From: Myxococcales bacterium
Lineage (GTDB): Bacteria; Myxococcota; Polyangia; HGW-17; SLPX01
Reading direction: 5' to 3'
Length of the DNA: 19,215 nt
Assembly (NCBI GenBank): GCA_007131745.1
Contig: SLPX01000039.1
Location: forward strand, 1 to 19,215
The notes beneath the pieces are model-generated. The model was not told the origin of the DNA and did not search any database. It saw nothing but the letters and a program-made list of their open reading frames with translations. Each line of letters begins with the position of its first letter. Within the stretch, counting starts at the first letter, position 1. The position numbers and the translations under genes were made by a program. Of this stretch, positions 1 to 8,368 are shown one piece after another.

Positions 1-240
1 ACGGCGACGTCCGGCGTTTCCGGAGCCTGCGAAAACCCATGGCCTCGGCAGCACTGTGTTCCGCGGTTTGGGCGCTACCGGTTTGCGGCTTGTTAAAGGA
101 AAAAGGTCGTCGGGCTAAAAGAGCCGCACTCGCAGCGGGCAAACCACTCGCTTTTAAGTCTGTTTCCGGATAAAATTCCCAACCATGCGCGCGAACCTTA
201 GGTGTTCTGCGACGATACGTATAAAGAGAAAGGATTACAA
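1..240. other. window-edge region without an assignable gene
   Basis: No gene could be recognised here. All three plus-strand frames are open from the window start, to stops at 94-96, 116-118 and 171-173, so the 3' end of an upstream gene could be present. None of the short translations resembles a known C-terminus. A TAAAAT at 171-176 could be a -10 box for the sirtuin gene, but no convincing -35 lies 17 bp upstream. Basis: direct reading only. Confidence 0.3.
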
Positions 241-1002
241 ATGGGCCGCGACAATACACCTGAAAGAGCAGCGGAAATCTTGTCCGCTGCATCCAAAGGA
301 GTCGTATTCACCGGAGCGGGGATTTCAGCGGAAAGCGGAATTCCCACCTACCGGGGGCACGGCGGCTCTGTCTGGAGTCGATACGATCCGGATCGTTATG
401 CAAACATAGAGAATTTTTTTTCAGAACCCGAGTATTTTTGGAGCTTTTTTAAAGAGGTCAGATCCAAGGTTCTGTCCCAATGCCGCCCGAACGCCGGGCA
501 TCAAGCCATAACAGAGCTGCAGAAAAAGGGAATCATCCACTGGGTCATCACCCAGAACATCGACGGATTGCACCAACTTGCAGGTGCCGAAAACGTTTTG
601 GAACTGCATGGAAACACGAGATTTTTTGATTGTCTGGAATGCGATGCCGAATATGCACTGGAAGACATTCAAGCTTTTCAGGAAAAATCCCTGGTGCCTC
701 GATGTGTCGGATGCCAAGGTGTGATCAAGCCGAGAGTGGTGTACTTCGGCGAAGCATTGAACATGAAAACCCTTCAAAATGCCATGCAGGCGGCAACCTC
801 TTGCGACCTTATGCTGGTAGTCGGTTCCACCCTTCAGGTCTATCCGGCGGCCCAGTTGCCGGTGATAGCAGCTGAAAGAAATAAGCCCGTCATCATTGTA
901 AATTACGGCCCGACTCAACTCGACCGCTTGGCAACTTGCCGCCTTGAAGGCAAAGCAGCGGAAATACTTCCGGCCCTCGCTGATTTCATAAAGGATCGCT
1001 AG
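241..1002 (+). CDS. Sir2-family NAD-dependent protein deacylase (sirtuin)
   Basis: Sirtuins remove acyl groups from protein lysines, using NAD+ and releasing nicotinamide and O-acyl-ADP-ribose; this one is cytoplasmic. The 253-aa protein has the full motif set: GAGIS at residues 25-29 followed by ESGIPTYRG, TQNIDGLH at 104-111, catalytic His123 in LHGN, a Cys4 zinc site (C131, C134, C155, C158), and the NAD-binding GST motif near the C-terminus. ATG 241 is chosen because AAAGGA lies about 8 bp upstream. The frame stays open to 202, but without a better start. The SIRT5-type Tyr/Arg pair of bacterial CobB desuccinylases is not evident, so the acyl preference is unknown. The next gene starts 51 bp downstream on the same strand. 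Confidence 0.93.
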   Translation: MGRDNTPERAAEILSAASKGVVFTGAGISAESGIPTYRGHGGSVWSRYDPDRYANIENFFSEPEYFWSFFKEVRSKVLSQCRPNAGHQAITELQKKGIIHWVITQNIDGLHQLAGAENVLELHGNTRFFDCLECDAEYALEDIQAFQEKSLVPRCVGCQGVIKPRVVYFGEALNMKTLQNAMQAATSCDLMLVVGSTLQVYPAAQLPVIAAERNKPVIIVNYGPTQLDRLATCRLEGKAAEILPALADFIKDR

Positions 1003-1053
1003 TCGATACGGATCGAACGTCCGGTCAAGCCGGACGGTGCGCTATGAAACAAT

Positions 1054-2325
1054 ATGACCAACACATCACCGGCCTCTGAAAAATCTGAAAGAAAAAGCAA
1101 AACACTCCGCACGACCGGATTGTGCATACTGGCTTTTCTCTTGATGATAAGCTACGCCCTGGCGCGACCGGCAGTCGAGTCCATGTTCCTCCAGGCTCAC
1201 ACATCAAAACGTTTGCCGCTCGTGTGGCTCATAACCGCTGCAGCCGCACTGGCAGCGGTCGCTCTCTACAACCGTCTCGTGAAAAACCGTCACCTTGTGA
1301 TTGTGTACGGCTCAACGTCCATTGTCTCCGCCGGAATCCTGGCTTTTCTGCTTTTGGGACTTCACATCAACATCCCATACGTAAACTACGGCCTTTACGT
1401 TTGGAAAGACATCTATGTCGTTGTTCTCGTCGAAATATTCTACACTTATGCAAACACAGTGTTTCCAATCCGAACAGCCCGTTGGGTCTACGGACTCTTC
1501 GGCGCGACCGCATCGATCGGAAGCATTCTGGGAAATCTTGCCGTAGGACGAATCGCAGTGGTTTGGGGGTCGGCTGCAGCACTGTGGATCGCCGCGGGAT
1601 TGCTCATTTTTATTGGATGTCTATGCTTTCCGCTGTCCCGAATGATGGGCAAAGATGTTCATCCGCGGGCACCTGACAGTTCAACACTGTTGGACGCGTT
1701 CAAAACCGTTCGCAACAGCAAGTACCTCCTTTTGATCCTCACGGTCGTGGCACTGGTCCAGGTCTCAATCACGCTGGTGGATTATCAATTCAATGTTGTC
1801 CTGGAGAGTGCTTATTCCGATATGAACGTTCGCACGGGGATCATCGGCAAGGTATACGCGGTCATCGCTTTTTCGACCGTTTTCCTGAATGTACTGGCGG
1901 GCCCCATCCTGCGGCTCGCGGGTGTTGGATTGACACTCGTATTGATCCCGTTTTTCCTTTTTACAGCACTTTCGTTTTTCGCTTTCTTTCCACGCTTTGT
2001 TGTCGGCGCTATCCTGAAAGCGGCTTCAAAATCCTTTGACTACACGTTGTTCAGGGCGGCCAAAGAAATTCTATATATACCCGCGGATTACACTGAAAAA
2101 ACACAAGGCAAATCCATCGCCGACATGCTCACTTACCGGGTTGCAAAAGGCGGGGCATCGCTTTTACTTCTGGCATTGAGCGTTTTTTCAGCGAGTTGGA
2201 CTTTTCTACCTATCACCTTCATGGCCATCGGAGGGTGGTTCGCCGCGTCGGTGGCCGTGACACGACGTTTCCGCCTTCGGGTAAGGAAAGAAGACGAACT
2301 TCGAAAACACACCGATTCAGGTTGA
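1054..2325 (+). CDS. Npt1/Npt2 (ATP/ADP translocase)-like membrane carrier
   Basis: A 423-aa polytopic inner-membrane protein with roughly 11-12 hydrophobic segments. The region near residues 35-75 (ARPAVESMFL, then a run ending YNRLVKNR), the segment YGLFGATASIGSILGNL, and a late motif with RAAKEILYIP followed by KGKSIADMLTYR-like residues match the Tlc/Npt family, a relative of the major facilitator fold. Known members exchange ATP/ADP or import nucleotides or NAD in intracellular bacteria and plastids. Shorter members in free-living bacteria are mostly uncharacterised. At 423 aa it is shorter than classical Tlc proteins (about 500 aa). It follows the NAD-consuming sirtuin, so a nucleotide-related substrate is possible, but this is inference. 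The ribosome-binding site before ATG 1054 is weak. Confidence 0.72.
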   Translation: MTNTSPASEKSERKSKTLRTTGLCILAFLLMISYALARPAVESMFLQAHTSKRLPLVWLITAAAALAAVALYNRLVKNRHLVIVYGSTSIVSAGILAFLLLGLHINIPYVNYGLYVWKDIYVVVLVEIFYTYANTVFPIRTARWVYGLFGATASIGSILGNLAVGRIAVVWGSAAALWIAAGLLIFIGCLCFPLSRMMGKDVHPRAPDSSTLLDAFKTVRNSKYLLLILTVVALVQVSITLVDYQFNVVLESAYSDMNVRTGIIGKVYAVIAFSTVFLNVLAGPILRLAGVGLTLVLIPFFLFTALSFFAFFPRFVVGAILKAASKSFDYTLFRAAKEILYIPADYTEKTQGKSIADMLTYRVAKGGASLLLLALSVFSASWTFLPITFMAIGGWFAASVAVTRRFRLRVRKEDELRKHTDSG

Positions 2326-2502
2326 GATCCCGAACGTTTCGGCGGCCGAAAAACCGTTTATTTGTCTGCATCAATTGAAATCGGGTTTGCGATTGCCAAC
2401 CCCCGCCCACATGTGCTATTTTCCACAAATCGGTTTCCAGCCTGTTTCAGCAAACTGCATAATTTGCGGCGATGGTAGGGATCGATTGTTCCAGAGCGTA
2501 TA

Positions 2503-2988
2503 ATGAGCCGTAAAGATATCAGCAGCTTGAAAAGAAACGCGTTGATCACAGGAGGAGTTTTTTTGCTGGTTTTAGGTGGAGTTCATCTTTTCGCCGGCGG
2601 TTCAAGGCGATCAGCATCAAAAACCATTTCAACAGCAGAGGAAAACCTCGGTAGTTTCATAGCAAACAACGGCAAAAACGTATCTGACTTGAAAGCATCC
2701 GTCGCATCACTGCAGAGAATCGGTTTTTTCAGAGTTCGAGCTCATTTCCTCGCTTCACTGGCATACAAGACAGCGAAGCAACCCGCGGATTGTGATCCAA
2801 CCACCGGCGATCCTGGAAAACAGTCCGCCTGCTGGATGAGACGCGGATGTTTTCACGAGGCAAAATCGATCTACGACCTCACGATTCTCGGAGCGAACCG
2901 CACATACATAGCGGAACTCATGGAACGAATCAGCGAAAAACATGACATCAAATGCAGGTGGAACGGCCCGCTGAATAGATTGGAGTAA
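2503..2988 (+). CDS. small membrane-anchored protein of unknown function
   Basis: I do not recognise a family. The 161-aa product has a basic N-terminus, one hydrophobic segment at about residues 12-32 (GVFLLVLGGVHLFAG) that should act as a signal anchor or uncleaved signal, and a probably helical, mostly hydrophilic domain with four cysteines in its second half (CDP, CWMRRGC, KCRW). The end of the gene carries GGAG, which also lies at the right distance for the next start: the stop TAA is at 2986-2988 and the hydrolase begins at 2995. The two are therefore likely cotranscribed and translationally coupled. No strong ribosome-binding site precedes ATG 2503. Confidence 0.6.
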   Translation: MSRKDISSLKRNALITGGVFLLVLGGVHLFAGGSRRSASKTISTAEENLGSFIANNGKNVSDLKASVASLQRIGFFRVRAHFLASLAYKTAKQPADCDPTTGDPGKQSACWMRRGCFHEAKSIYDLTILGANRTYIAELMERISEKHDIKCRWNGPLNRLE

Positions 2989-2994
2989 CAAGGG

Positions 2995-3930
2995 ATGAAA
3001 GTCGGTTTTTGGGGCGTACGAGGCTCCTACCCGGTTCCAGGACCGTCTACGAACCGTTACGGCGGAAACACCTCCTGCGTGCAGGTGATCTTGGAAGATG
3101 GACCCATTATCATCATCGACGCTGGTACCGGAATCCGCCTGCTGGGCAAACAATTGATGGAAGGCCCCTGCGGAAAGGGTCAGGGGGAAGTGCACCTGCT
3201 GATCAGTCACACTCACTGGGATCACGTTCAAGGTTTGCCTTTTTTCGCGCCTCTCCACAGGGAAGGCAACTTGATTCGCATATATTCGCGCAGACAAGAT
3301 GATGATCAACTTAATCGGATCTTCGCCGCTGTTACCGATGTTTCCTATTTTCCGATACCAATTGATGAAATGAAGAGCAGAATCGAGTTCGTAGACTTGG
3401 ATGAGCATTCGGAGTTCTGGGTTGGAGACACGAAAATTCGATGCCGACGTTTGAACCATCCTTCGGTTGCCATGGCATACCGGCTGGATTCAAACGGAGA
3501 ATCGGTCGTTTATGCCAGTGACACTGCTCCATTCCGCGATTTATTGATGGAACATGAATTCATTGCAGCACCTCCAGGGCCGGATAAAGGTCTTGAACCG
3601 GAGGATGCCGCCTTGCTGGCTAAAATGAGGCACGAGCTCGTGGAACTTTGCAGAAATGCAGATGTAGTCATCTATGACACTCATTTCACAAGGGAAGAAT
3701 ACGAAGATCGACCACATTGGGGTCATTCAACTCCGGAACAAGCAATGGAAATAATCAGCGAAGCCGGTGCAAAAAAACTTTTTCTTTTTCACCATTCACC
3801 TCAACACACGGATGAAATGATGGACGAAATTCTGCGTGAAACCAGATTGAACGGGATCCCGACCGTTGATGTGGACGCAGCGCGCGAAGGTGAAGTAATT
3901 GAAATCCGACGTTTGAGAGGAACACCATGA
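2995..3930 (+). CDS. MBL-fold metallo-hydrolase (RNase Z / cyclic-nucleotide phosphodiesterase-like), copy 1
   Basis: A 311-aa cytoplasmic metallo-beta-lactamase-fold hydrolase. The start (MKVGFWGVRGS, then NRYGGNTSC and IIDAGTGI) is the usual opening of the RNase Z/cAMP-phosphodiesterase-like branch. The metal-binding set is complete: HTHWDH at residues 72-77, His155 in NHPS, Asp176 in ASDT and His266 in LFHHSP. The HST motif that carries the proton-donor histidine in RNase Z-type enzymes is present as GHST (His244). The substrate cannot be read from sequence; phosphodiester cleavage is the general expectation for this branch. The gene sits 6 bp behind the membrane-anchored protein and overlaps the next hydrolase by ATGA, so the three form one operon. 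Confidence 0.85.
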   Translation: MKVGFWGVRGSYPVPGPSTNRYGGNTSCVQVILEDGPIIIIDAGTGIRLLGKQLMEGPCGKGQGEVHLLISHTHWDHVQGLPFFAPLHREGNLIRIYSRRQDDDQLNRIFAAVTDVSYFPIPIDEMKSRIEFVDLDEHSEFWVGDTKIRCRRLNHPSVAMAYRLDSNGESVVYASDTAPFRDLLMEHEFIAAPPGPDKGLEPEDAALLAKMRHELVELCRNADVVIYDTHFTREEYEDRPHWGHSTPEQAMEIISEAGAKKLFLFHHSPQHTDEMMDEILRETRLNGIPTVDVDAAREGEVIEIRRLRGTP

Positions 3931-4823
3931 AGGTCACCTTTTGGGGTGTAAGGGGTTCGATTCCCGCTCCCGGACCCCAAACAAATCGATACGGAGGCAA
4001 CACATCCTGCATCACTGTTGAAACGAAGAATAATGGACTTTTAATACTGGACGCGGGAACCGGAATCGCAGTTTTGGGCGAACATCTTATGAAAGGGGAA
4101 TTCGCCAAGGGTAAAGGGCGTGCATCCATTGTGTTGTGCCACCATCACTGGGATCACATCCAGGGTTTTCCTTTTTTCAGTCCTGTGTACGTGCCGGGAA
4201 ATCATTTCGATTTGTACGGGCATGGAAAAGCCGAACAACGGCTGGAAAGCGTGCTCGAAGGTCAAATGAATCCGAAGTTCTCACCCGTACAAAGTCTCAA
4301 GAACCTCGGTGCATCATTTAGGTTTCACACTTTGGAACCCAAGATTCCGGTGATGATGGAATCCGTGAAGGTCACCGGGTTGCCTGTGCCGCATGGCGCA
4401 ACCACTGCGCTTGCGCTGAGAATCGAAGAGGAAATTGAAAAAGACAGCAACTCAGATTCGGGTTCCCCATGCGAATCCGGCAAATCCGTTGTTTACGTCT
4501 CGGACGTCGGTTACCCAAGGCAGGGAATCGCCCCGGATATCATCGAACACTACCAGGATGCGGACCTGCTTATTCACGACTGCACGTACAGCCCTGAAGA
4601 TCATGAAAAGCGTCGAAACCGGGGGTTTTCTTCGATCTACGATGCAGCCGAAGCCGCATCCGATGCAAACGTAAAGCATCTGGCCATGTTTCACTACGAT
4701 CAGGATTACGGGGATGAAAAAGTGGACTCCCTCAGAAATCAGCTCCGTGAAAAACTCGACTCCTTGGGAGCTTCAAAAATCGAACTCACTCCGGCATTTG
4801 AAGGACTCACAATAGACATTTGA
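3927..4823 (+). CDS. MBL-fold metallo-hydrolase, copy 2 (diverged tandem paralog)
   Basis: A 298-aa paralog of the preceding gene that starts inside its stop codon (ATGA at 3927-3930). The first 80 residues align without gaps to copy 1, including WGVRGS, NRYGGNTSC, LDAGTGI and HHHWDH (72-77). The remaining metal ligands are kept: His156 (PHGATT), Asp193 (VSDVG) and His256 (MFHYDQ). The GHST motif of copy 1 is replaced by GFSS (Phe234), so the likely proton-donor histidine is gone while the metal site stays intact. A Ser/Glu-rich insertion sits at about residues 168-186. The product could have altered chemistry or act with copy 1 as a heterodimer; both ideas are inference. The gene ends 19 bp from the convergent FHA gene. 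Confidence 0.83.
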   Translation: MKVTFWGVRGSIPAPGPQTNRYGGNTSCITVETKNNGLLILDAGTGIAVLGEHLMKGEFAKGKGRASIVLCHHHWDHIQGFPFFSPVYVPGNHFDLYGHGKAEQRLESVLEGQMNPKFSPVQSLKNLGASFRFHTLEPKIPVMMESVKVTGLPVPHGATTALALRIEEEIEKDSNSDSGSPCESGKSVVYVSDVGYPRQGIAPDIIEHYQDADLLIHDCTYSPEDHEKRRNRGFSSIYDAAEAASDANVKHLAMFHYDQDYGDEKVDSLRNQLREKLDSLGASKIELTPAFEGLTIDI

Positions 4824-4842
4824 TTAAAGGATCGCCGCGCTC

Positions 4843-5757
4843 TCAGCCTATACGGGCAATGCACTCTTTCTTGGCGAGAGATGAAATAACCTCGTAGGTA
4901 TCCAGATCCGACATGAGGGATTTATCCAAAACAGTTTGAATCTGACCGTAATTGTGAACGAACTGAAGAATTTCGAGTTCTCTTTCATCCAGTTCCACGA
5001 GCGGGGTGACAAGAGGAGAGGCAATGCCGAATATTGCATCCGGGGGAGGAAGCTCGGCCTCGATGCGGCTCAACTCATCGATCTGCCGCATACCCTCCAT
5101 CAACAGGGCTTCGGTGCTTTCGTTGATCTCCTCCAGGAATTCCTTGTCGTCCGAAGGTTGCAGCTCAAAAGTTCCGGACTGCCAAGAAAGCAACCTGTAA
5201 AACGCTTTCAAAGGACTCAAATCGAAACTGTCATCGATCGAGGTATAGTAAATGCGCCCCTGCCTCAGGTAAACCTTGCCGAAACCCACTGTTCCTCGGA
5301 TTGCAAGAACCCCCGATTTTCTGCTCTGCGACAAAAGCTGCAGCAGATCCGGCAAGGGAATCTCATCGATGGTTCCGGACATGGGACGACCTGACGTGGT
5401 CGGCCGCCGGGAAGAGGCCACCTGCATGCTGGACCTTCCGTCGCGTTCCGCCAACGATTCATCCACCACGACGAGTTTTATGATCGAAGTGCCGATAAGA
5501 ATTCGATCCCCCTCTTTGAGAACCGATCTCCTTATGCGCTCTCCGTTGACAAAACTTCCGTTCGTGGATCCCATATCCTCGATCACGACCTCGCCGTTGA
5601 ACGTAGATATCTTGGCATGTCGCCTTGATACCATATCCTCGACCAGAACCATGTCCAAGTCGCTCCCGCGGCCGATTACGATTTCGCGATCCATTCTTAG
5701 GGGAAACTCCCCACCTTGATATTTTCCTGAAATGAATCTGAGTGCGTATTGTGTCAT
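4843..5757 (-). CDS. FHA domain + DUF4388 protein
   Basis: A 304-aa cytoplasmic signalling protein. Residues 1-95 form a forkhead-associated domain with the phosphothreonine-binding residues in place (IGRGSD, VSRRHA, GSTNGSFVNG). A Ser/Arg-rich linker leads to a DUF4388 domain at about 128-225 (GTIDEIPLPDLLQLL, SGVLAI, GKVYLRQGRIYYT). The last 70 residues look like a winged-helix or helical tail (LDERELEILQF, then a repeat of short helices). FHA domains bind phosphothreonine on partner proteins, and the FHA-DUF4388 pairing is common in Myxococcota-type genomes, often in motility or regulatory settings. ATG 5757 is preceded by GGGA. The kinase that would make its ligand is not in the window. 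Confidence 0.85.
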   Translation of the reverse strand: MTQYALRFISGKYQGGEFPLRMDREIVIGRGSDLDMVLVEDMVSRRHAKISTFNGEVVIEDMGSTNGSFVNGERIRRSVLKEGDRILIGTSIIKLVVVDESLAERDGRSSMQVASSRRPTTSGRPMSGTIDEIPLPDLLQLLSQSRKSGVLAIRGTVGFGKVYLRQGRIYYTSIDDSFDLSPLKAFYRLLSWQSGTFELQPSDDKEFLEEINESTEALLMEGMRQIDELSRIEAELPPPDAIFGIASPLVTPLVELDERELEILQFVHNYGQIQTVLDKSLMSDLDTYEVISSLAKKECIARIG

Positions 5758-5813
5758 AAATTTCCCGCAACCAATTAAACACGCTCACATTGGCCGCCAA
5801 ACCACCCCGCCAT

Positions 5814-5943
5814 GCAGTGCGTGGCTTTCAGCACTGCCTGCTCACGTACCTCAAGTACGTTGCGCCGACCCCTTGCTCGCTCCTTGCCCCGCGAGCGCCT
5901 CGGCGCCCCTGCGAACATGTTTGTCCGGATCTCAATGAGATCC
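5814..5943. repeat. inverted-repeat-rich intergenic element (possible dispersed repeat)
   Basis: The 270-bp gap between nadA and the FHA gene holds four hairpin-forming inverted repeats in 130 bp. GCAGTGC 5814-5820 pairs with GCACTGC 5831-5837. ACGTAC 5844-5849 pairs with GTACGT 5855-5860. GCGCCGA 5862-5868 pairs with TCGGCGC 5900-5906 and encloses GCTCGC 5875-5880 pairing with GCGAGC 5891-5896. GGATCTCA 5927-5934 and TGAGATCC 5936-5943 form a near-perfect palindrome. No T-tract follows, so a simple terminator is unlikely. The high GC against AT-rich flanks and the stacked stems resemble REP/BIME-type dispersed elements; that identity is inferred, because only one copy is in the window. Confidence 0.5.
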
Positions 5944-6027
5944 TGTATCAATTCTGCGTGATATTAAGGGACTTTGACGAAACGGTCAAGAGCGGTTATT
6001 TCACTGAATCTTGCCCGATTCCGCAAG

Positions 6028-6990
6028 TCATACATTGTGATCTTTTCGCCGATTCTCTCTTCGTTTACAGGTTCTAAACATACGATCCACCGACTCAAAA
6101 GCTTCTTCCCGCAACTCATCCGGAAGGGTGACAACATGAACGTTCTTTTCGAGTGACTCAAGAATCGATTCCATAGTTGTACGCTTCATGTCGGGGCAGA
6201 CTGCATCTTCTGAAACCACTACAAACCTTTTGCCGGGATTTTCCTTTTCCAGTCTCTTAACAAGCCCCGGTTCCGTGCCGACAAGAAACGTATCCACACT
6301 TTCACACTCAGGGCTTCGAACATATCTCAACATGCCCCCGGTTCCAGTCACTATGTCCGCTGCTTCCGCCACCTCCCTCCTGCTCTCCGGATGCACCATC
6401 AGTTTCGCTCCCGGATATTCCCGCCTCTTGCGAACGACGTCTTTCATGGTCATGCGGGCATGTGACGGACAATACCCGGTCGCTACTGAAATCGGACGTC
6501 CCAGCTTCAAACCGACATGACCGCCCAGGTATCGATCCGGCACAAAAAGTATCTCACGACCCTCTGGAATGCTCTCGATGATTGATTCAGCGTTGGCGGA
6601 CGTGCAACAAAAATCGCTCAAAGCCTTTATCTCCGCTGTACTGTTTATGTAACAGACAACCACGAGATCCGGATTCATCTTCCTGCGTTCACGCAATTCA
6701 TCAGCATTTCCCATATTGGCCAAAGCGCACCCCGCTGTTTTTTCCGGAAGCAGGATGGTCTTTTCCGGAGCCAAGATGTGCGCGGTCTCGGCCATGAAAT
6801 GCACACCGCAAAATACTACAACATCCTCCTCGGCGTCCCTGGCGATTTCGGCCAAATCCAGGGAATCGCCTACATGGTCCGCTATTTCCTGCACCTCGCC
6901 CAATTGGTAATTGTGAGCTAAAATGACCGCGTTTCTGCGTTTTTTCAACCAGTGGATCCGCTCTGACAGAAGTTCAGGATCTCTTTCCAT
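6028..6990 (-). CDS. nadA: quinolinate synthase A
   Basis: NadA condenses iminoaspartate with dihydroxyacetone phosphate to make quinolinate, the precursor of NAD, using a [4Fe-4S] cluster. The 320-aa protein shows the three-fold NadA pattern: AHNYQ near residue 25, GDSLDLA, FCGVHFMAETA, PDRYLG and YCPSHARM. The cluster ligands are Cys88 (AGCALAN), Cys174 (GYCPSH) and Cys265 (VCPDM), which correspond to the three cysteines of the Thermotoga-type enzyme. ATG 6990 is preferred because GGAG stands 8 bp upstream; an in-frame TTG at 7023 has no such support. nadB and nadC are not in the window, so the iminoaspartate source is elsewhere. Dependence on Fe-S assembly links it functionally to nifU/nifS. 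Confidence 0.96.
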   Translation of the reverse strand: MERDPELLSERIHWLKKRRNAVILAHNYQLGEVQEIADHVGDSLDLAEIARDAEEDVVVFCGVHFMAETAHILAPEKTILLPEKTAGCALANMGNADELRERRKMNPDLVVVCYINSTAEIKALSDFCCTSANAESIIESIPEGREILFVPDRYLGGHVGLKLGRPISVATGYCPSHARMTMKDVVRKRREYPGAKLMVHPESRREVAEAADIVTGTGGMLRYVRSPECESVDTFLVGTEPGLVKRLEKENPGKRFVVVSEDAVCPDMKRTTMESILESLEKNVHVVTLPDELREEAFESVDRMFRTCKRRENRRKDHNV

Positions 6991-7181
6991 TCTCAGCGCT
7001 CCAAATGTACCGCCGCTCTGCAAAAGACCGGCTTGAACAAAACTCAGAATCGGCCGACTATGCTTTGTTACTTGAAAAACGGCTCAGTCCAAGTGTTTTG
7101 ATCATCCCACAGCATTTTGGCAAGAAAATAATCTTTGATTCGAAAAACAGAAAAAAACTTCAGACCTTTTTTCCGAACTGT

Positions 7182-8231
7182 TCAAGGCCTTTTCTCGGGT
7201 AACGAAACTATCAAGCGGTCACCGGGCCGCAACACGTAGGTTCTGTACCCGGGAGCAAGCTGAATACTACCGTATGAGCCGCCGCCGCCATGATATTCCC
7301 GCCTGAAAGTAAAGGAATCCGGCCTTACCGCTAAACTTGTACCCCTTTTCACAACAGTCAGCGAATAGCGTGAAACTCTTCCCCGCGCATTCGCAATCAT
7401 CACCAACTCCGGCCGGATAAATTCCTGCAAACTTCGCATTAGAATCTTGTCACAATGAATTCGGGGTTTTACCAATACGGGCGCATGTGATTTATAAACG
7501 CGCATGTCACTGTAAAGCCGCTTGATGTGTGTAGGACAGGACTTGTCCGGTTCCCGCTGCCGGGGGCCCCAACGTCGGCATTCGCTCTTTCCATCAGGAT
7601 GACTTACGTAAGAGAGGCAAACTACTCTACCGCCCTTCTTGGGCGGCGGACTCACACTACGCTCATGCAGGAGTTCCCATTCAAAGTCGCCCAACTCAAT
7701 GGCGGTTAGCTTTTTACTAATAATTACAGGCACCTCTATCACATCACCCACGCTGATCGGATTGTTGATGTTACGGTTGGGCTGCCCATACCAAACGGTC
7801 CTCCCCGAACCACGAGGCCGAACATCCGCCCATGTGCCGATCCTAGTTATGGGCGGAACTCCGTCGTGCGTCTCTCCTGAATCAGTTTTTCTGGTTTTCC
7901 GGACGTAACGATAATACAGAATGTAATTCCCTGGTCGAACCGCCCTGAACCGGTACCAGCGAACCCGGGTTCCGGGCTTTCCCAGAAAATCCACAACTTC
8001 CACCCGCTTCCCCGCGCCTACAAATTCCATCCGGCCCTTCAACAGTTCGGCCGGAGGCGGCGGGGGATCCAGCCCTTCTTGGACAACCTCGGGCCCGGAT
8101 GATTTCCCGGCTTGAGCAGCCGCTCCTCGACCGGCAACAACGCATCCTCCCACTACAAAACACAAAAACAATCTAAAGACCGAAGATGCCAAGAGCGAAA
8201 ACTCAAATTTTTCACGAGAATTGTTTTTCAT
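7182..8231 (-). CDS. exported protein of unknown function
   Basis: No family recognised. From ATG 8231 the product is 349 aa with an N-terminal signal peptide (basic NNSREKFEF, then a hydrophobic stretch ending near AAAQAG). A VGGC inside the hydrophobic stretch is a marginal lipobox, so a lipoprotein is possible. The mature part starts with a proline-rich stretch (DPPPPPAELL) and is otherwise beta-rich and basic. One segment (VRWYRFRAVRPGNYILYY) looks like an immunoglobulin- or plug-type beta domain, and the end is YVLRPGDRLIVSLP. An upstream in-frame TTG at 8240 lies too close to the AAGG for use, whereas ATG 8231 has AAGG about 10 bp before it. It is the third gene of a minus-strand run of exported proteins, 137 bp after the previous one. 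Confidence 0.65.
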   Translation of the reverse strand: MKNNSREKFEFSLLASSVFRLFLCFVVGGCVVAGRGAAAQAGKSSGPEVVQEGLDPPPPPAELLKGRMEFVGAGKRVEVVDFLGKPGTRVRWYRFRAVRPGNYILYYRYVRKTRKTDSGETHDGVPPITRIGTWADVRPRGSGRTVWYGQPNRNINNPISVGDVIEVPVIISKKLTAIELGDFEWELLHERSVSPPPKKGGRVVCLSYVSHPDGKSECRRWGPRQREPDKSCPTHIKRLYSDMRVYKSHAPVLVKPRIHCDKILMRSLQEFIRPELVMIANARGRVSRYSLTVVKRGTSLAVRPDSFTFRREYHGGGGSYGSIQLAPGYRTYVLRPGDRLIVSLPEKRP

Positions 8232-8368
8232 TTCTTTCAAACCTTAAAACGCGTGCACATTTCGAATATACGTAAACTCCATCCATATCCTCGAGGAAAT
8301 GTTAGATCCGAGGACCACTCCGGTTTTCTCGGACTTACCGGATCCACTGCGCATCACCTTATAAGCGC

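Noticed and set aside
2755..3459. Minus-strand open frame of 234 codons
   Set aside because: It lies opposite the well-supported first MBL hydrolase and the end of the anchored protein and lacks a recognisable domain.
7140..7184. T-rich stretch after the exported protein gene as a terminator
   Set aside because: The only stem is an A-run against a T-run with no GC core, too weak to call.
8290..8340. Inverted repeat TCCGAG/CTCGGA between two exported-protein genes
   Set aside because: Only 6 bp with a 15-nt loop and no supporting promoter or T-run.
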